NCBI GenBank assembly: GCA_934196725.1
Contig: CAKPWR010000001.1
Span: 1 to 64,000, forward strand
Origin: an uncultured Prevotella sp.
GTDB lineage: Bacteria; Bacteroidota; Bacteroidia; Bacteroidales; Bacteroidaceae
DNA length: 64,000 nt
Direction: 5' to 3'
Below, in pieces: positions 34,053-45,400 of the stretch. The notes beneath the pieces were generated by a model, which saw only the letters and a list, made by a program, of their open reading frames with translations, did not search any database and was not told the DNA's origin. The number at the start of each line of letters is the position of its first letter. The stretch's first letter is position 1. Both the position numbers and the translations under genes were made by a program.

Positions 34053-35609
34053 TTATATCTGCACGAAAGTGGTAATGCTGCGCGGAGCAAGTTGAGTAGT
34101 TTCGTGACATACGCCTACGGGAGCCAAACTTTCTGCCGACACGTCACTGGTACGATACAATTGCCAGGTTTTCTCTTCCTGATTATCGAGTCCGATAGCA
34201 ACCTGCCTGGTCTCTTCGCCATAGTTGATAGCCACAATCACCCATTTGCCATCCGTATTCCGGAAAGCAGAAATCATCACGCCAGTAGGATTGGTACTTC
34301 CATCTTCTACCCTTTTGCCATCAGCAGCATAAGCTGCAATGTCGTATCTTCTGGCACCAGGACGAATAAAACGGGAATAATTACCTATCGCCCATAACAG
34401 TTTTGAATCAACTGCCCATCCACTTTTCCAGCCATCATTGCTATAAATCCGGAGCAGACCATCACGGTAATCACTGCCTGCAGCTCGCCACCAACTCCAG
34501 CTCTCGGCATTGGCATACACAAGATCATGATGCAAGGTACGCGCCACGTAGAGCGCAGTCTTCATACTATGATCATATCCATTCCCGCCACCAATCTCTT
34601 CATCATTGCCCATGATGCATAGTTCGGTTTGCCAGAAACGAATGCCTTTCTGCCGGCATGCCTCACGTAGCTTCATACGAATATCCTTGAGCATGGAAAG
34701 AGGAGTGTTGGTCCAATAGCTGTGACCTGCTATGAGTTTAGGCAGCTGTCTTACATTGCCCAGATAGGTATGAGTACTATCCTTGGTAAAGAAAGAATTG
34801 ATTTCATAGCCTCGCTGCCAGTCTGTCATGTGGGTACCCAGCAAACAGCGGTAGTCGCTCGCCTCATTGATGATTATCTCTGTATTGAGTCGATTCTTCA
34901 CCAATGCCTTGCTCACTTCCCTTGCCAGTCTAGCCACCTCTCTGTTAGTAGCAGGACTGCCTTCCTGCTTTGGTCCCAACCAGTTCCAATGTCCATCGGG
35001 TTCATTCACCGGACTGATATAGTCAAAATGAATACCATCATGCTCTTCTAACCCTTTGAGTGAAGTAGCGATGAATTTACCGAATTTACCATAGCAGTCG
35101 TCCTTGAGATTGATGGTACCGCCACGTCCGGTGTTGGTGGCAAGTCCATTCTTCGTATAATAAACAGGTGCAGAATTGCAGAAGGCAAGGAAATAAGGAA
35201 CTCCCCTCTGCTTGGCCAGCTGCAGGAACTTACGCTGTCCAGCCTGTCTGCTCCAATCGTATGAACCATCCTGCCTGAGGAAACATTGCGTACGTGTGCC
35301 CTGATTGATTTGAGAAGCATCTCCCTGTTCTTCACTACCGGCTCCCAGATTGAATCGCCAGATAGATAGTCCGATGCCCTTCGGTTTGCCTTGAGCATCA
35401 TTCTCGGTAGAGAAGAGCCAGTCGGCAATCTGCTCCTGCTGTTTTTCAGGCCATAATCCAAGAAACTGCATACTCCAGGCATCACTCGCACCAAAATGCC
35501 ATACTTGCTGTTCGGGTGATTGAGTGAGCACTTGAAAACGAATGGGAGTACCATTCGCATTGGCTACGAACAGTACTCCTGAAATAAACAATATTAATTT
35601 ACCCTTCAT
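34053..35609 (-). CDS. Glycoside hydrolase family 30, probable endo-beta-1,6-galactanase
   Basis: 518 residues with a signal peptide (GKLILFISGVLFVANANG). The TIM-barrel catalytic part shows the GH30 acid/base Glu in SPVNEPDGHWNW (near 200) and the nucleophile Glu in FWQTELCIMG (near 328). The opening HFGASDAWSMQFLG and SWSWWRAAG are shared with the GH30_5 subgroup of beta-1,6-galactanases. A C-terminal beta-sandwich ends RSITTFVQ. It is the distal gene of the susCD operon and should release galacto-oligosaccharides from arabinogalactan-type side chains; the subfamily is my reading of motifs. Confidence 0.82.
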   Translation of the reverse strand: MKGKLILFISGVLFVANANGTPIRFQVLTQSPEQQVWHFGASDAWSMQFLGLWPEKQQEQIADWLFSTENDAQGKPKGIGLSIWRFNLGAGSEEQGDASQINQGTRTQCFLRQDGSYDWSRQAGQRKFLQLAKQRGVPYFLAFCNSAPVYYTKNGLATNTGRGGTINLKDDCYGKFGKFIATSLKGLEEHDGIHFDYISPVNEPDGHWNWLGPKQEGSPATNREVARLAREVSKALVKNRLNTEIIINEASDYRCLLGTHMTDWQRGYEINSFFTKDSTHTYLGNVRQLPKLIAGHSYWTNTPLSMLKDIRMKLREACRQKGIRFWQTELCIMGNDEEIGGGNGYDHSMKTALYVARTLHHDLVYANAESWSWWRAAGSDYRDGLLRIYSNDGWKSGWAVDSKLLWAIGNYSRFIRPGARRYDIAAYAADGKRVEDGSTNPTGVMISAFRNTDGKWVIVAINYGEETRQVAIGLDNQEEKTWQLYRTSDVSAESLAPVGVCHETTQLAPRSITTFVQI

Positions 35610-35644
35610 TGGATAACCTTTTTAAGTATTGTAAAATACTCGCC

Positions 35645-36973
35645 TTATTCTCCATAAGCATAGAACTCAGCGATAGAAACGTGAGGTGAACGATAAGATT
35701 CTGTTACCGTCAGCTTCACGTAACGCCCCTTGGTAGTTGTTACCTTGAAAATCTGGTCTTCCTGAACCTTCGACATATTGCAGGTACCTACAAATGTCCA
35801 TTCTGCACCATCATTGCTGGTATAAACTTCTACAGTCTTAGAATCACGATAATCTTCACCTGCAGCACGCTGGCGCAAAGAAACATGGTCGATACTGTAC
35901 TCTGCCTTCATATCAATGATGATATTGTCTGGAAGAGCATGTGTGCCACCACTCCACTGTGAATGCCAGGTAGAGTTTACATTGCCATCAAGCATCTTAT
36001 CTACAGTGCATCCATCCGACTTGTTCTCTGTATCAGCAGTAGCAGTCCATCCTGTACGATCAAGTTTATTGCCCATGACGCGTATAACGACAGGCATTAC
36101 ATTGCTGGCAGAAATCTTAAACTCAGAAACCTCTGTCACGGCAACAGGTAAGATATAATCACCTGCAGGCAATGTTGAAGCCTTTACCTTGATGCTAGCC
36201 AAGACGTCATTAGAACCACTATTCAGTTTTACGCTAGCAGGCATCTCATAATAATCGGCAGGAAGCAATTCATAACTTGTGCCATTCTTCTTGTTGTAAG
36301 TATTGATGTAACTTTCGTCAATGCCAAGCTTACATTCAACATCCCATTTATTATCTGTATCGATGCCCAGAGAAAGCTTCTCTGTATAGTCGGCAGCCTT
36401 TGCCTTTTCAATAACTTTTGCATCTGGACTGGCAGATACGAAACCGATGGTTGGAGAAATCACATTGTCAACTACAACGAAATACTCGCAGGAATTGGCA
36501 TTTACAGAATCGTTCTGACTTTCCATCTTCAAAGGAATCACCCATTTAACCTCAGCCTCAGCAGCCAGTTGCTGCTTTACCTTCTGAGGATGTATAGAAA
36601 GCTGAACTTTCTTATAGCGGTCGCTGCCAGAGAACTCGACATTGGTATTGTCGAGTGCATAGCAGTCGGCTGGCAACTGCTTGTAGTTGATACCATCAAC
36701 CTGAGAATACTCAGAATCCAACTCTTCGTCAGTCAAAGTACGGATATTGACATTAGCTGTAAGCGTAGGATCGCTTCCCAATTTCTGGATAGTGATGCAG
36801 GTAACATCATCGTCCTCGATATCGAGCAATGTCTTGGTGTGCTTGCCACTGTCCTTGATGAGCATAACCTTATGATACTCACTTGGAACAAGCTTATCCA
36901 AAGTATAGTCGGAGTCGGTACAGCCTGTCATGGCAAAGAGTGCGACTGCGGCATATAAAATATATTTTTTCAT
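35645..36973 (-). CDS. Surface glycan-binding lipoprotein (DUF1735 plus F5/8 type C)
   Basis: 442 residues. Lipobox AMTGC (Cys near 18). Two DUF1735/BT_3987-type modules (about 25-165 and 170-300; note the paired YKQLPADCYAL and YELLPADYYEMP words) are followed by a C-terminal discoidin-like domain. That domain holds WTATADTENKSDGCTVDKMLDGN, HSQWSGG and the closing YVKLTVTESYRSPHVSIAEFYAYG. This composition is typical of PUL surface proteins that hold polysaccharide beside SusD. It follows susD by 41 bp and precedes the GH30 gene by 35 bp. Confidence 0.88.
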   Translation of the reverse strand: MKKYILYAAVALFAMTGCTDSDYTLDKLVPSEYHKVMLIKDSGKHTKTLLDIEDDDVTCITIQKLGSDPTLTANVNIRTLTDEELDSEYSQVDGINYKQLPADCYALDNTNVEFSGSDRYKKVQLSIHPQKVKQQLAAEAEVKWVIPLKMESQNDSVNANSCEYFVVVDNVISPTIGFVSASPDAKVIEKAKAADYTEKLSLGIDTDNKWDVECKLGIDESYINTYNKKNGTSYELLPADYYEMPASVKLNSGSNDVLASIKVKASTLPAGDYILPVAVTEVSEFKISASNVMPVVIRVMGNKLDRTGWTATADTENKSDGCTVDKMLDGNVNSTWHSQWSGGTHALPDNIIIDMKAEYSIDHVSLRQRAAGEDYRDSKTVEVYTSNDGAEWTFVGTCNMSKVQEDQIFKVTTTKGRYVKLTVTESYRSPHVSIAEFYAYGE

Positions 36974-37014
36974 CTTGATAAATCTATTTAATTATTTTAC
37001 CTCATCCCCAATGA

Positions 37015-39030
37015 TTAGTAACCAGGAGCCTGTACTACCTGAGGATTGCTATACAATTCGTCCATGCCTGTACGGGTCCAGATTGGCAAGAGGTATGAAC
37101 GGTCGTTCCACTTGAATGGCTGGTCAATCATCGTTGGCTGGTTGAACTCCTCGAAGCTAGGATTGATGGTCAAACCGTTCAAGCCATAGCGACTGCCTGC
37201 CTTCAATAACTGTGGCGCAATGCACCAACGACGCAAATCGTAATAACGATGACCTTCCTCATAAAGTTCAACGAAGCGCTCGTTTCTAATCCAGTCATTG
37301 AGTGACATCTTACCATTGCATTCAGCCTCAGTAACATCAGGCAAGCCGGCACGCTCTCTGATCTGATTCAGATTTTCAAGTGCCTTAGCAGTATTACCTA
37401 CGGCAGCATAGCACTCTGCGAGATTCAGATAAAGCTCAGCCATACGAATCAACGGACGACGGCAAGCTGAAGCTGTGCGACTGCCACTGGATGTATATTT
37501 GATGTTTGGATCAATGAACTTGCGAGAGAGATAACCTGTACCCACGCAGTTACGAGAGTCGGTAACACGATAACCATTGGTATTGCTATTCTTGAAGTTC
37601 ACCCAGAGTGGGTTGCCGTTGGTAATCTTCTGAGCATACTGGTCGCCATCAAAAACAATCCAGGCATAGAAACGCGCCTCGCGGTTTCCATTAAGCTTGA
37701 TGATATCATTCTTGACATCAGCATTATCCAGACCATTGGTTGCCAGTGCTGGACTTGTCTTACCCTCATAGAAACGAGTATACCACTCGTCTTTGGTAGG
37801 GAACTTAGGATCGTTCTCAGGAAGCAGACCATTCTCTGTATAGAAATGCTGAACACTATAGAGAGTTGGACCAACAGATGCCCATCCACCAGTCCAGGAG
37901 CCATCACTCTTCTTGATAACGCGGTTAGGTAGACGGCAATCCATCGCCTCACCACCATTGGTGTATTCTGATTCTATACGGGTAGCCCAGATAAGTTCCT
38001 TGTTATCAGCCTCAGTGCTATGAGCCATATACTGGAACATACGCACACGCTCCTTAAAGAGTTTATTGGCATCATTGTCAGCCTCTTTACCTGGTACGAA
38101 AGGCAAGCCGAGCTGATCACGATCTGCCATCTTGTTGGCTGTGGCGATATCGAAGAGCTCATAGCCAGCGCTCTTGGCTGCTGTCATGGCTTCTTCACAA
38201 GCGGTAAGGGCACGCTGCCACTTCTGTGGATCATACTCCTTGCTTACAAGCTCCTGACCGTAACCCTCTGTCTCATAATTCTTGTTCTTCCAGTTCTTAT
38301 TGAAGAATGAACCATTCCACAATGGACTGGCTGCATAGAGCAATACTCTTGCCTTCAGACACTTGGCTATGACAGAAGTAGCACGACCCAACTCATCGGT
38401 AGGACGGGTAGCAGGCAATACCTGAGCAGATTCATCAAGCAAACCTACAATATAGTTCACACAGTAGTCGAAGTGAGAACGACCTGGAATCTGACCGTTG
38501 GTAACATTAGGATCTACAAGCTTATCAATGATAGGACAAGGACCGAATGCCTGCAACACTCGGAAATGATAGTAAGCATCAAGGAACTTAGCCTCAGCAC
38601 GATACTGTGTCTTATCCTCCTCTGTAACGCCAGCAGGATTCAACTTATCGAGCAAGTCTTCAAAACGGTGTACATAGCCCAACCAGTTGTAACTAGGAGT
38701 CCAGATATTCACATCATCACCACCCCATGAGTTATAGTAGGCAGGAGAAAGTGTTCCCCATGCCATCTGCTGTGCATAGTTATTGAATGGTTTTGGCTGA
38801 ACTATCTCGTCAGCACTCTGTTCGAACTGCTTGTGATCGTAAGGGTTACTGCGAGGCACGTATCCATAGCAGGTATAGAGGAAGTTAAGTGTAGCAGACT
38901 CATCCTTCATCGTATCGTCGAAGTCGGCTTGCTCTGGTGGTATCACATCAAGATAGTTACAAGATGTGAGTAAGCATACTGGCAATGCAAGCGCAGTAGC
39001 TATTCGGGTTATTTTATTCTTGAATTTCAT
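37015..39030 (-). CDS. SusD/RagB-family nutrient-binding lipoprotein
   Basis: About 671 residues. Lipobox LLTSCNYLD (Cys near 24) is followed by PPEQADFDDTM. The TPR-rich SusD fold is seen in EAKFLDAYYHFRVLQAFGPCPIID, KARVLLYAASPLWNG and the C-terminal RPLIRMAELYLNLAECYAAVGNTAKALENLNQIRERAG. The open frame runs 29 codons further upstream, overlapping the 3' end of susC, but the signal peptide fixes the start at 39030. It forms the lid of the SusC channel and delivers oligosaccharides to it. It is larger than many SusD proteins. Confidence 0.95.
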   Translation of the reverse strand: MKFKNKITRIATALALPVCLLTSCNYLDVIPPEQADFDDTMKDESATLNFLYTCYGYVPRSNPYDHKQFEQSADEIVQPKPFNNYAQQMAWGTLSPAYYNSWGGDDVNIWTPSYNWLGYVHRFEDLLDKLNPAGVTEEDKTQYRAEAKFLDAYYHFRVLQAFGPCPIIDKLVDPNVTNGQIPGRSHFDYCVNYIVGLLDESAQVLPATRPTDELGRATSVIAKCLKARVLLYAASPLWNGSFFNKNWKNKNYETEGYGQELVSKEYDPQKWQRALTACEEAMTAAKSAGYELFDIATANKMADRDQLGLPFVPGKEADNDANKLFKERVRMFQYMAHSTEADNKELIWATRIESEYTNGGEAMDCRLPNRVIKKSDGSWTGGWASVGPTLYSVQHFYTENGLLPENDPKFPTKDEWYTRFYEGKTSPALATNGLDNADVKNDIIKLNGNREARFYAWIVFDGDQYAQKITNGNPLWVNFKNSNTNGYRVTDSRNCVGTGYLSRKFIDPNIKYTSSGSRTASACRRPLIRMAELYLNLAECYAAVGNTAKALENLNQIRERAGLPDVTEAECNGKMSLNDWIRNERFVELYEEGHRYYDLRRWCIAPQLLKAGSRYGLNGLTINPSFEEFNQPTMIDQPFKWNDRSYLLPIWTRTGMDELYSNPQVVQAPGY

Positions 39031-39059
39031 TGTTGTTTCTTTTTTAAAGTTACAGACGC

Positions 39060-42000
39060 TTACAGTCTTACCTGTACGCCTAAGTTGAATGTGCGCTGCA
39101 ATGGGTAAGCATTCCATGAGAGCTCAGGATCCCAAAGCTTGAATGGACTGAACACTGCAATGTTGTCTCCACTGAAGTAAACGCGGCAGTACTTAAAGTT
39201 ATATCCCAGCTCCAAAGTCTTGAATCTGAGGAAGTTTCCGTTTCTCACCCAGTAAGAACTTGGCTGTACGTTGTTAGAGATATCAGCTTCGGTAACACCC
39301 AGACGTGGATACTTGGCATTTGGATTAGGATTATCGATACACCAGTGTTCGTCTGCAATCCACTGCATCATGTTTCTTGGCAAGGTACCATTGGTAATAC
39401 CGTCACCACCCTGAGCAAGGAATGGAGCATAACCACTATTGATCATGATCTTGCGCTTGGCAGAACCATTGAAGAACACACCGAAGTCCCACTTCTTATA
39501 CTGCATATTGAATCCGAAACCATACTGAATACGTGGAGTACCATTATATGGAGAGAGCAATACCTTATCTTCTGTGGTAATCTTACCATCACCATTGATA
39601 TCACGATACTTGATATCACCAGGACGGATGTTGGAACCCAACTGACTCTGGTCAGCCCAATTGTCGATTTCTTCCTGACTTTCGAAGAGACCCTCTGCCA
39701 CATAACCTGTCAAGGTGTTCAATGGCTTGCCTGTCTTGGTTTGCCATACGTATGGATAGTTTGGCTCATCTACATAATCATAACGGTTCTGGTTGTAGGT
39801 GAAGTTGGCACGAACATCAAAGTTCAAATCCTTGCCGAAACGCTTGTTCCAGTTCAACGACAACTCAATACCCTGGTTTGTTACTTTACCGATATTACTC
39901 CAAGGCACTGATCCCCAGTATCCTAACATAGTTGACCATGAAGAACGAGCCATCAAGATACGGTCGCGTACATCGTGGAAGTAATCGAAGGTTACATTGA
40001 GCTGGTTGAAGAGCTTCATATCAACACCCACGTCGAACTTCTTTACATGCTCCCATCCGGCATTGGAAATAGCCAAAGTCCAGAAAGCAGGACCCTTACG
40101 GCTGATTTCATTGGTAGGAAGACCTGTCCAGAAAGAGTTTGCACTACCGATACCGATGCTATTCTGATAGAGGAAGTGAGGAGCACTGCTATTAAACTGG
40201 TCGCTACCAACCAAACCGTATGATGCACGAAGCTTGAGGAAGTTGACATACTTCTCAATTGGCTTCCAGAATTTCTCTGAACTTACTACCCATCCGAGAG
40301 ATGCTGCAGGGAAGAACTCGAAACGGTCACCCTTAGCCAGACGCTCAGAACCATTGTAACCGAAGTTGAACTCCAGGAGATACTTGTTGGCATAATCATA
40401 AGTCAGACGACCAGAAATACCCTGGTTACGGTTAGGCAAGACATCACTTCTGTACTCACGCATCATATACATTGCCATGGCAGAGAGGTTGTGCTGGTCG
40501 AAACTACGCTTCCAGTCGAGTCGGGCATCGAAATAGAAGGTCTGGTCGCTGCTCTTGCTGTTACCACTCTGTGTGATATAGTCAGAACCCTTCTGGAGGA
40601 GTTCTGTCTCGTAGGTACCAGTCTCCTTATTATATGAGTTAGCCTTCACACGATACAGATACTGCTTGTCAAGATAACGGTTGTATGATGCACTAGACCA
40701 GTTCTTGAAGTTTACCAATACGTGAGCCTTCAATCCCTTGGTAATGAATCCCAGATCCTGATGCAGGTTGAGCGAAGTATTCAAGGTGTTGTAGTTGGTC
40801 TCTCTGTAAGAACTCAACATATAGGCGTATGGGTTGACACCATAGACACCTGTTGCAATTTCCTCATTACCAAAACGAATGGTCTTGCCATCTCCTTCTT
40901 CTGATGGGAAATAAGCAGGGAAAGCCACAGGGTTGGTACGCATCACCTGCTTATAGAGGTCGGAAACTGAATAGTTAGGACCCTTCTCATTACCAATCTG
41001 TGCCATCATTCTCAATTCGGCAGTAGTGGTATTGGTAATCTTATAGGAGATGTTGTTCTGGAAATTATACTCCCAATGGTTGAAATTACTATCATAATAG
41101 TAATTCTTAGGAGCATTGATCAAACCGGTATCATGGTTTGCCTGCAAACTCATATAATATGTTACACGAGAACCACCACCCTGGATATTCACATTGGCAC
41201 GCTCGTTGAAGTTGCCACTCTTGAAGAGCATATCATACCAGTCAACATTTGGATATGCGTATGGATCTACATTATTGGCTGTATTTTCAATCTGCTCCTG
41301 TGAATAGCGAGGAGTAAAGTTGCCATCAGTACGTGCTGCCTGTGCCTCATTGTAGAGTTTCATATAGGTAACACCATCCACGAAGTCCATCTTTCTCATT
41401 GGGCGGTTGTAAGAAGCCTCCATTGTTACATTGATACGGGCCTTGCTGTTCTCCTCACCACTCTTGGTAGTGATGAGCATCACACCGTTGGCACCACGGT
41501 TACCGTAGATGGCGGTAGCAGATGCGTCCTTCAATACAGAGAAACTTTCGATACTCTCTGATGGAATACGGTTCAAATCACTTGCTGAGATTTCCACACC
41601 ATCCAGGAGAATCAATGGGGTTGCCACGCCACCGAAGGTATTGATACCACGAATGTAGAAAGAAGAGGCAGAACCAGGCTCACCACTGGTTGCACTAGAC
41701 ATCACACCGGCAAGCTTACCAGCCAGACCATTGGTGAGTGATGAAGATGGGGTCTTCAACAAAGTACCCTTTACGGTAGCAATAGAACCGGTGATAGACA
41801 CTTTCTTTGATGTACCTGCACCTACTACAACTACTTCGTCAAGCTGTTGGTCGGCTGGCTTCATCTTGATATTGATGACACCCAAGTCGCCTACCATCAC
41901 GGTCTGATCTTTATAGCCAAGATAAGACACCAGTAATTCTGTCTTGTTGGTTACATCGATGGTAAAATGACCATCAAGATCGGTAACCACTCCCGTATTA

Positions 42001-42215
42001 CCGTTTTTGATTTTAACGGTAACACCAATAAGAGGTTCTCCACTAGATGCATCAACGACGGTACCCGTCAATTGACGCGTTTGTGAACTCTTCTGTTGCT
42101 GGATGCTCATTGCATCATCCTTTGCCAAATAGCTGCTTGCTAAAACTGGGGTAGCTGAAAAAGACATTCCCAAAGCGAGTGCTATGACTGCGTAAGGTTC
42201 TTTATTACTTCTCAT
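39060..42215 (-). CDS. SusC/RagA-family TonB-dependent oligosaccharide transporter
   Basis: 1051 residues. A signal peptide precedes a carboxypeptidase-regulatory-like domain (LTGTVVDASSGEPLIGVTVKI, about 48-130), a TonB-box region (LDEVVVVGAGTSKKVSITGS), and a plug with the SusC-type YIRGINTFGG and LILLDGVEI words. The C-terminal barrel ends FNLGVQVRL. It imports oligosaccharides with SusD across the outer membrane, powered by TonB. It heads an operon with susD, the DUF1735 lipoprotein and GH30. A -7 box at 42332-42325 gives a leader of about 100 bases. Confidence 0.97.
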   Translation of the reverse strand: MRSNKEPYAVIALALGMSFSATPVLASSYLAKDDAMSIQQQKSSQTRQLTGTVVDASSGEPLIGVTVKIKNGNTGVVTDLDGHFTIDVTNKTELLVSYLGYKDQTVMVGDLGVINIKMKPADQQLDEVVVVGAGTSKKVSITGSIATVKGTLLKTPSSSLTNGLAGKLAGVMSSATSGEPGSASSFYIRGINTFGGVATPLILLDGVEISASDLNRIPSESIESFSVLKDASATAIYGNRGANGVMLITTKSGEENSKARINVTMEASYNRPMRKMDFVDGVTYMKLYNEAQAARTDGNFTPRYSQEQIENTANNVDPYAYPNVDWYDMLFKSGNFNERANVNIQGGGSRVTYYMSLQANHDTGLINAPKNYYYDSNFNHWEYNFQNNISYKITNTTTAELRMMAQIGNEKGPNYSVSDLYKQVMRTNPVAFPAYFPSEEGDGKTIRFGNEEIATGVYGVNPYAYMLSSYRETNYNTLNTSLNLHQDLGFITKGLKAHVLVNFKNWSSASYNRYLDKQYLYRVKANSYNKETGTYETELLQKGSDYITQSGNSKSSDQTFYFDARLDWKRSFDQHNLSAMAMYMMREYRSDVLPNRNQGISGRLTYDYANKYLLEFNFGYNGSERLAKGDRFEFFPAASLGWVVSSEKFWKPIEKYVNFLKLRASYGLVGSDQFNSSAPHFLYQNSIGIGSANSFWTGLPTNEISRKGPAFWTLAISNAGWEHVKKFDVGVDMKLFNQLNVTFDYFHDVRDRILMARSSWSTMLGYWGSVPWSNIGKVTNQGIELSLNWNKRFGKDLNFDVRANFTYNQNRYDYVDEPNYPYVWQTKTGKPLNTLTGYVAEGLFESQEEIDNWADQSQLGSNIRPGDIKYRDINGDGKITTEDKVLLSPYNGTPRIQYGFGFNMQYKKWDFGVFFNGSAKRKIMINSGYAPFLAQGGDGITNGTLPRNMMQWIADEHWCIDNPNPNAKYPRLGVTEADISNNVQPSSYWVRNGNFLRFKTLELGYNFKYCRVYFSGDNIAVFSPFKLWDPELSWNAYPLQRTFNLGVQVRL

Positions 42216-42324
42216 TATTTAAATAGGTTATTAAACATTCAAAATGTTCAGTTTAACTTTTATTGTTGCTTATTTCTCTTTATTATTATTTATTCAATTT
42301 CATCAATATTATCTTCCGATGCTG

Positions 42325-42436
42325 CAAAATTAGTGAATGTAGGAATGTTTTTACTAGACAAATCAATCAAAAGGGGATACTAATCCGTCAAAGACCGATT
42401 TGTGATGCAGACTTTCACGCTTTTTTATTATCTTTG
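42325..42436. promoter_or_regulatory. Divergent control region between susC and the HTCS gene
   Basis: TAATTTTG on the minus strand (42332-42325) is the -7 box facing susC. TATCTTTG (42429-42436) on the plus strand faces the HTCS gene. The 96 bp between them should contain the site bound by the regulator. I see no clean operator palindrome. Confidence 0.5.
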
Positions 42437-42480
42437 CACCAGTTTTTTGTAAAAACATCTAGATTTAACAACAATATTTT

Positions 42481-45400
42481 ATGAAGAAACGTTTTCTTTC
42501 TTTAATGGTAGTATTACTCTCTTGCTTGCAGATACCAGCTGCTAATTACAAAATCAGCAGTATCGGCATAGAGCAATCATTATCTAACAACTTTGTAACA
42601 AGCCTAACGATGGACAAGTATGGGTTCCTGTGGGTTGCCACAGATGAGGGACTCAACCGATTCACCGGAAGTAAGTTTTTCACCTATTTAAATATAAAGG
42701 GCAACAAACAGAGCCTCTCAAGCAATGAACTCAACTGCCTGCTCGATGATCCCAAAGAGCCTGTCATGTGGATTGGCACCAAGAACGATGGTCTGAATGC
42801 CTACAATTATCAGACCCAAGAGTTCAAGCATTATCAACATGATGCCAAAGACCCTTCCAGTCTTTCTACCAACGACATTACCAGTCTGGCATCTTCTGAT
42901 GATCATCACATCTGGATTTCTACCTATTGGGCGGGCATCCAGCGTATGGATACCGAGACAGGTAAATGCGTACATTATAAAAAGGAGAATACCAAGGGCC
43001 TGATAGATAACCAATATTGGTGCGTGCGGGAGTTAGGCAACGGTCTGGTACTTGGCGGTCATGTTCTGAAAGGACTTTCCGTCATAGATACCAAGAATCG
43101 TTCTGCCCGTAACTTCCAGCACTCCGCAACTAACCCTTCGTCTATTGCGGGCAATGAGGTTGGCACTATCTATCAAGATCGCAATGGAGTTATCTGGGTG
43201 GGCACAGAGAACGGATTGGATATCTTCAACATCGCAACACAAACATTCATCCACGTAGCTACAGATGTGATACGTGGACATCGCGTGCATGATATCCAGG
43301 AGATGAGTGATGGCAAGATCTGGGTAGGTACCGAGCATTTGGGTATTGTGGTGATAGATCCCCAATTCAATTTCTTCAATACCGGCACCAATATGAACGT
43401 CACCGTTATTGGCAAGGGCAACAACGACTATACACTTACCGGAGATAATGTTTTCCGTCTTTGCGGCGATGCCTATCACAACGTCTGGGTTTCAGTATTA
43501 GGAAGAGGACTGAATTTCCTGACTTCCTATCTTCCTCCTTTCATGCAGCTCCGCTATGGTCCGCTGATGCTCGAAAATCAGCTGACGGAACATTCCGTGC
43601 AGAGTCTTTCCATCGACCAAACCGGCAATCTCTGGATAGGAACGGATGGTGAGGGCATCAACGTATTCTCTCCTGAGATGAAGCGCATAGCTACCTACTC
43701 TCAGGAAGTAGATAGATCGGTGTCAGCTCTCCATTGCGACAAACAGGGCAATATGTGGATAGGATGCTATCCCGGCACTGCCTATGTGAAGAAAAAGAAT
43801 GGAGGATTCCTGAAACTAGACTTGAAAGGTGCCCAGAATATCAACTGTTTCTTCGAAAACGGCAATGAGATGTGGGTAGGTACCAATTACGGTATCTGTA
43901 TTATAGATAAAGAAAGTCTGCGCTTGAAGCAGTGCTTACAACAGAACAGCAAGCTGGTAAGAAGCATTGTAAAAGATAAGTTGGGCAGATTCTGGGTGGG
44001 ATACTACGACGTGGGTATCAAGGTTTTTTCTCCTCAGTTGAAAGAAGTTGCTTCGTTTTATATGGATGAGAAAAGGAAATCCCTGATTCCTTCCAACTGT
44101 ATCAACCAGCTGTACGTTGATGACGAAGGACATGTTTTAGCGGCTACCAATAATGGATTGGTACGTTTTGATGTTTCTGACTTAAAACATTCCAGAATAT
44201 ATAATGAAGCTGATGGATTACTGAATGCTCATATCAGTGCCATCACCGAGGATGGCAGCCACAATATCTGGCTGAGCACTTATTCGGGTATCAGCTGCTG
44301 GTCGCATAAGACTCAGAAGATAACCAATTATTCCCGAAAACTGAATGTTGTTCAGGCGAACTTCAACTGGGCTTCCTTAGCCAGAAATACGAAGGGGGAT
44401 GTTTTCTTCGGCTCTACAGAAGGCGTATGCTACTTTAGTCCGAATAGACTACTCAATCAGGAAACTCCACCTGCACCTTATATCTCATCTATTGATTTAA
44501 TACGCAGTGAGGATTTGCCAGACAGCATGGTAAATACCATCATGCAGAAAAAAGTAGAACTGGATTATGACGACAACTCTTTCAAGGTGAACCTGGGCGT
44601 ACACAATTATGCAGTAAACCAATATATAGAATATGGATACCAGCTGGAGGGACTCCAAAATGAATGGATTTCTGCCGAGCAGAGTTCCGTAACCTTCCAC
44701 AACCTTCCATACGGTCACTATCGTCTGAAGGTTCGCTCCCGCATCTGCTACGGCAAGTGGTCGGATGAAATTGCAGAAATCGATATCATCATTCGTCCGC
44801 CTTTCTGGATGTCATGGTGGGCCAAATTGATATATCTTCTGGTCATCATATTCCTGGCATGGATGGGACATCGAGTATATAAGCGCCATCTCCGACTCAC
44901 TTACCTCCTGAAGGCTGAGAAAATCAATCATGAGAAGGAATTGGAATTGAACAACGAGCGTATGCATTTCTATACCAACATCACTCATGAACTGCGTACA
45001 CCGCTCACACTGATTGTAGGTCCTCTCGAAGACTTGTCGCATTCCTCGGATATTCCAGGAAAAATCAAGCACAAACTGGCGATGATTCACCAAAGTGCCG
45101 TGCGATTGAATGATTTGATTACCCAGATCTTGGATTTCAGAAAGACTGAAGACAAGAAACTGAAATTGCGAGTAGAGCAGGGCAACTTGGTCAATACGGT
45201 CCACGAAGTATATCTCAAGTACGAGGAGCTGTCGCGCAACCCTATGGTTAGCTTCCGTTTCATCGCTCCAGATAATACAATCAATATGTATTACGATAAG
45301 GAAATCGTGGGCACCATCGTAGACAATCTGATGTCAAATGCCATCAAATATACAGAAAAGGGAAATATCGAAATACGTGTGGAGCGCCGACGTACGGAAC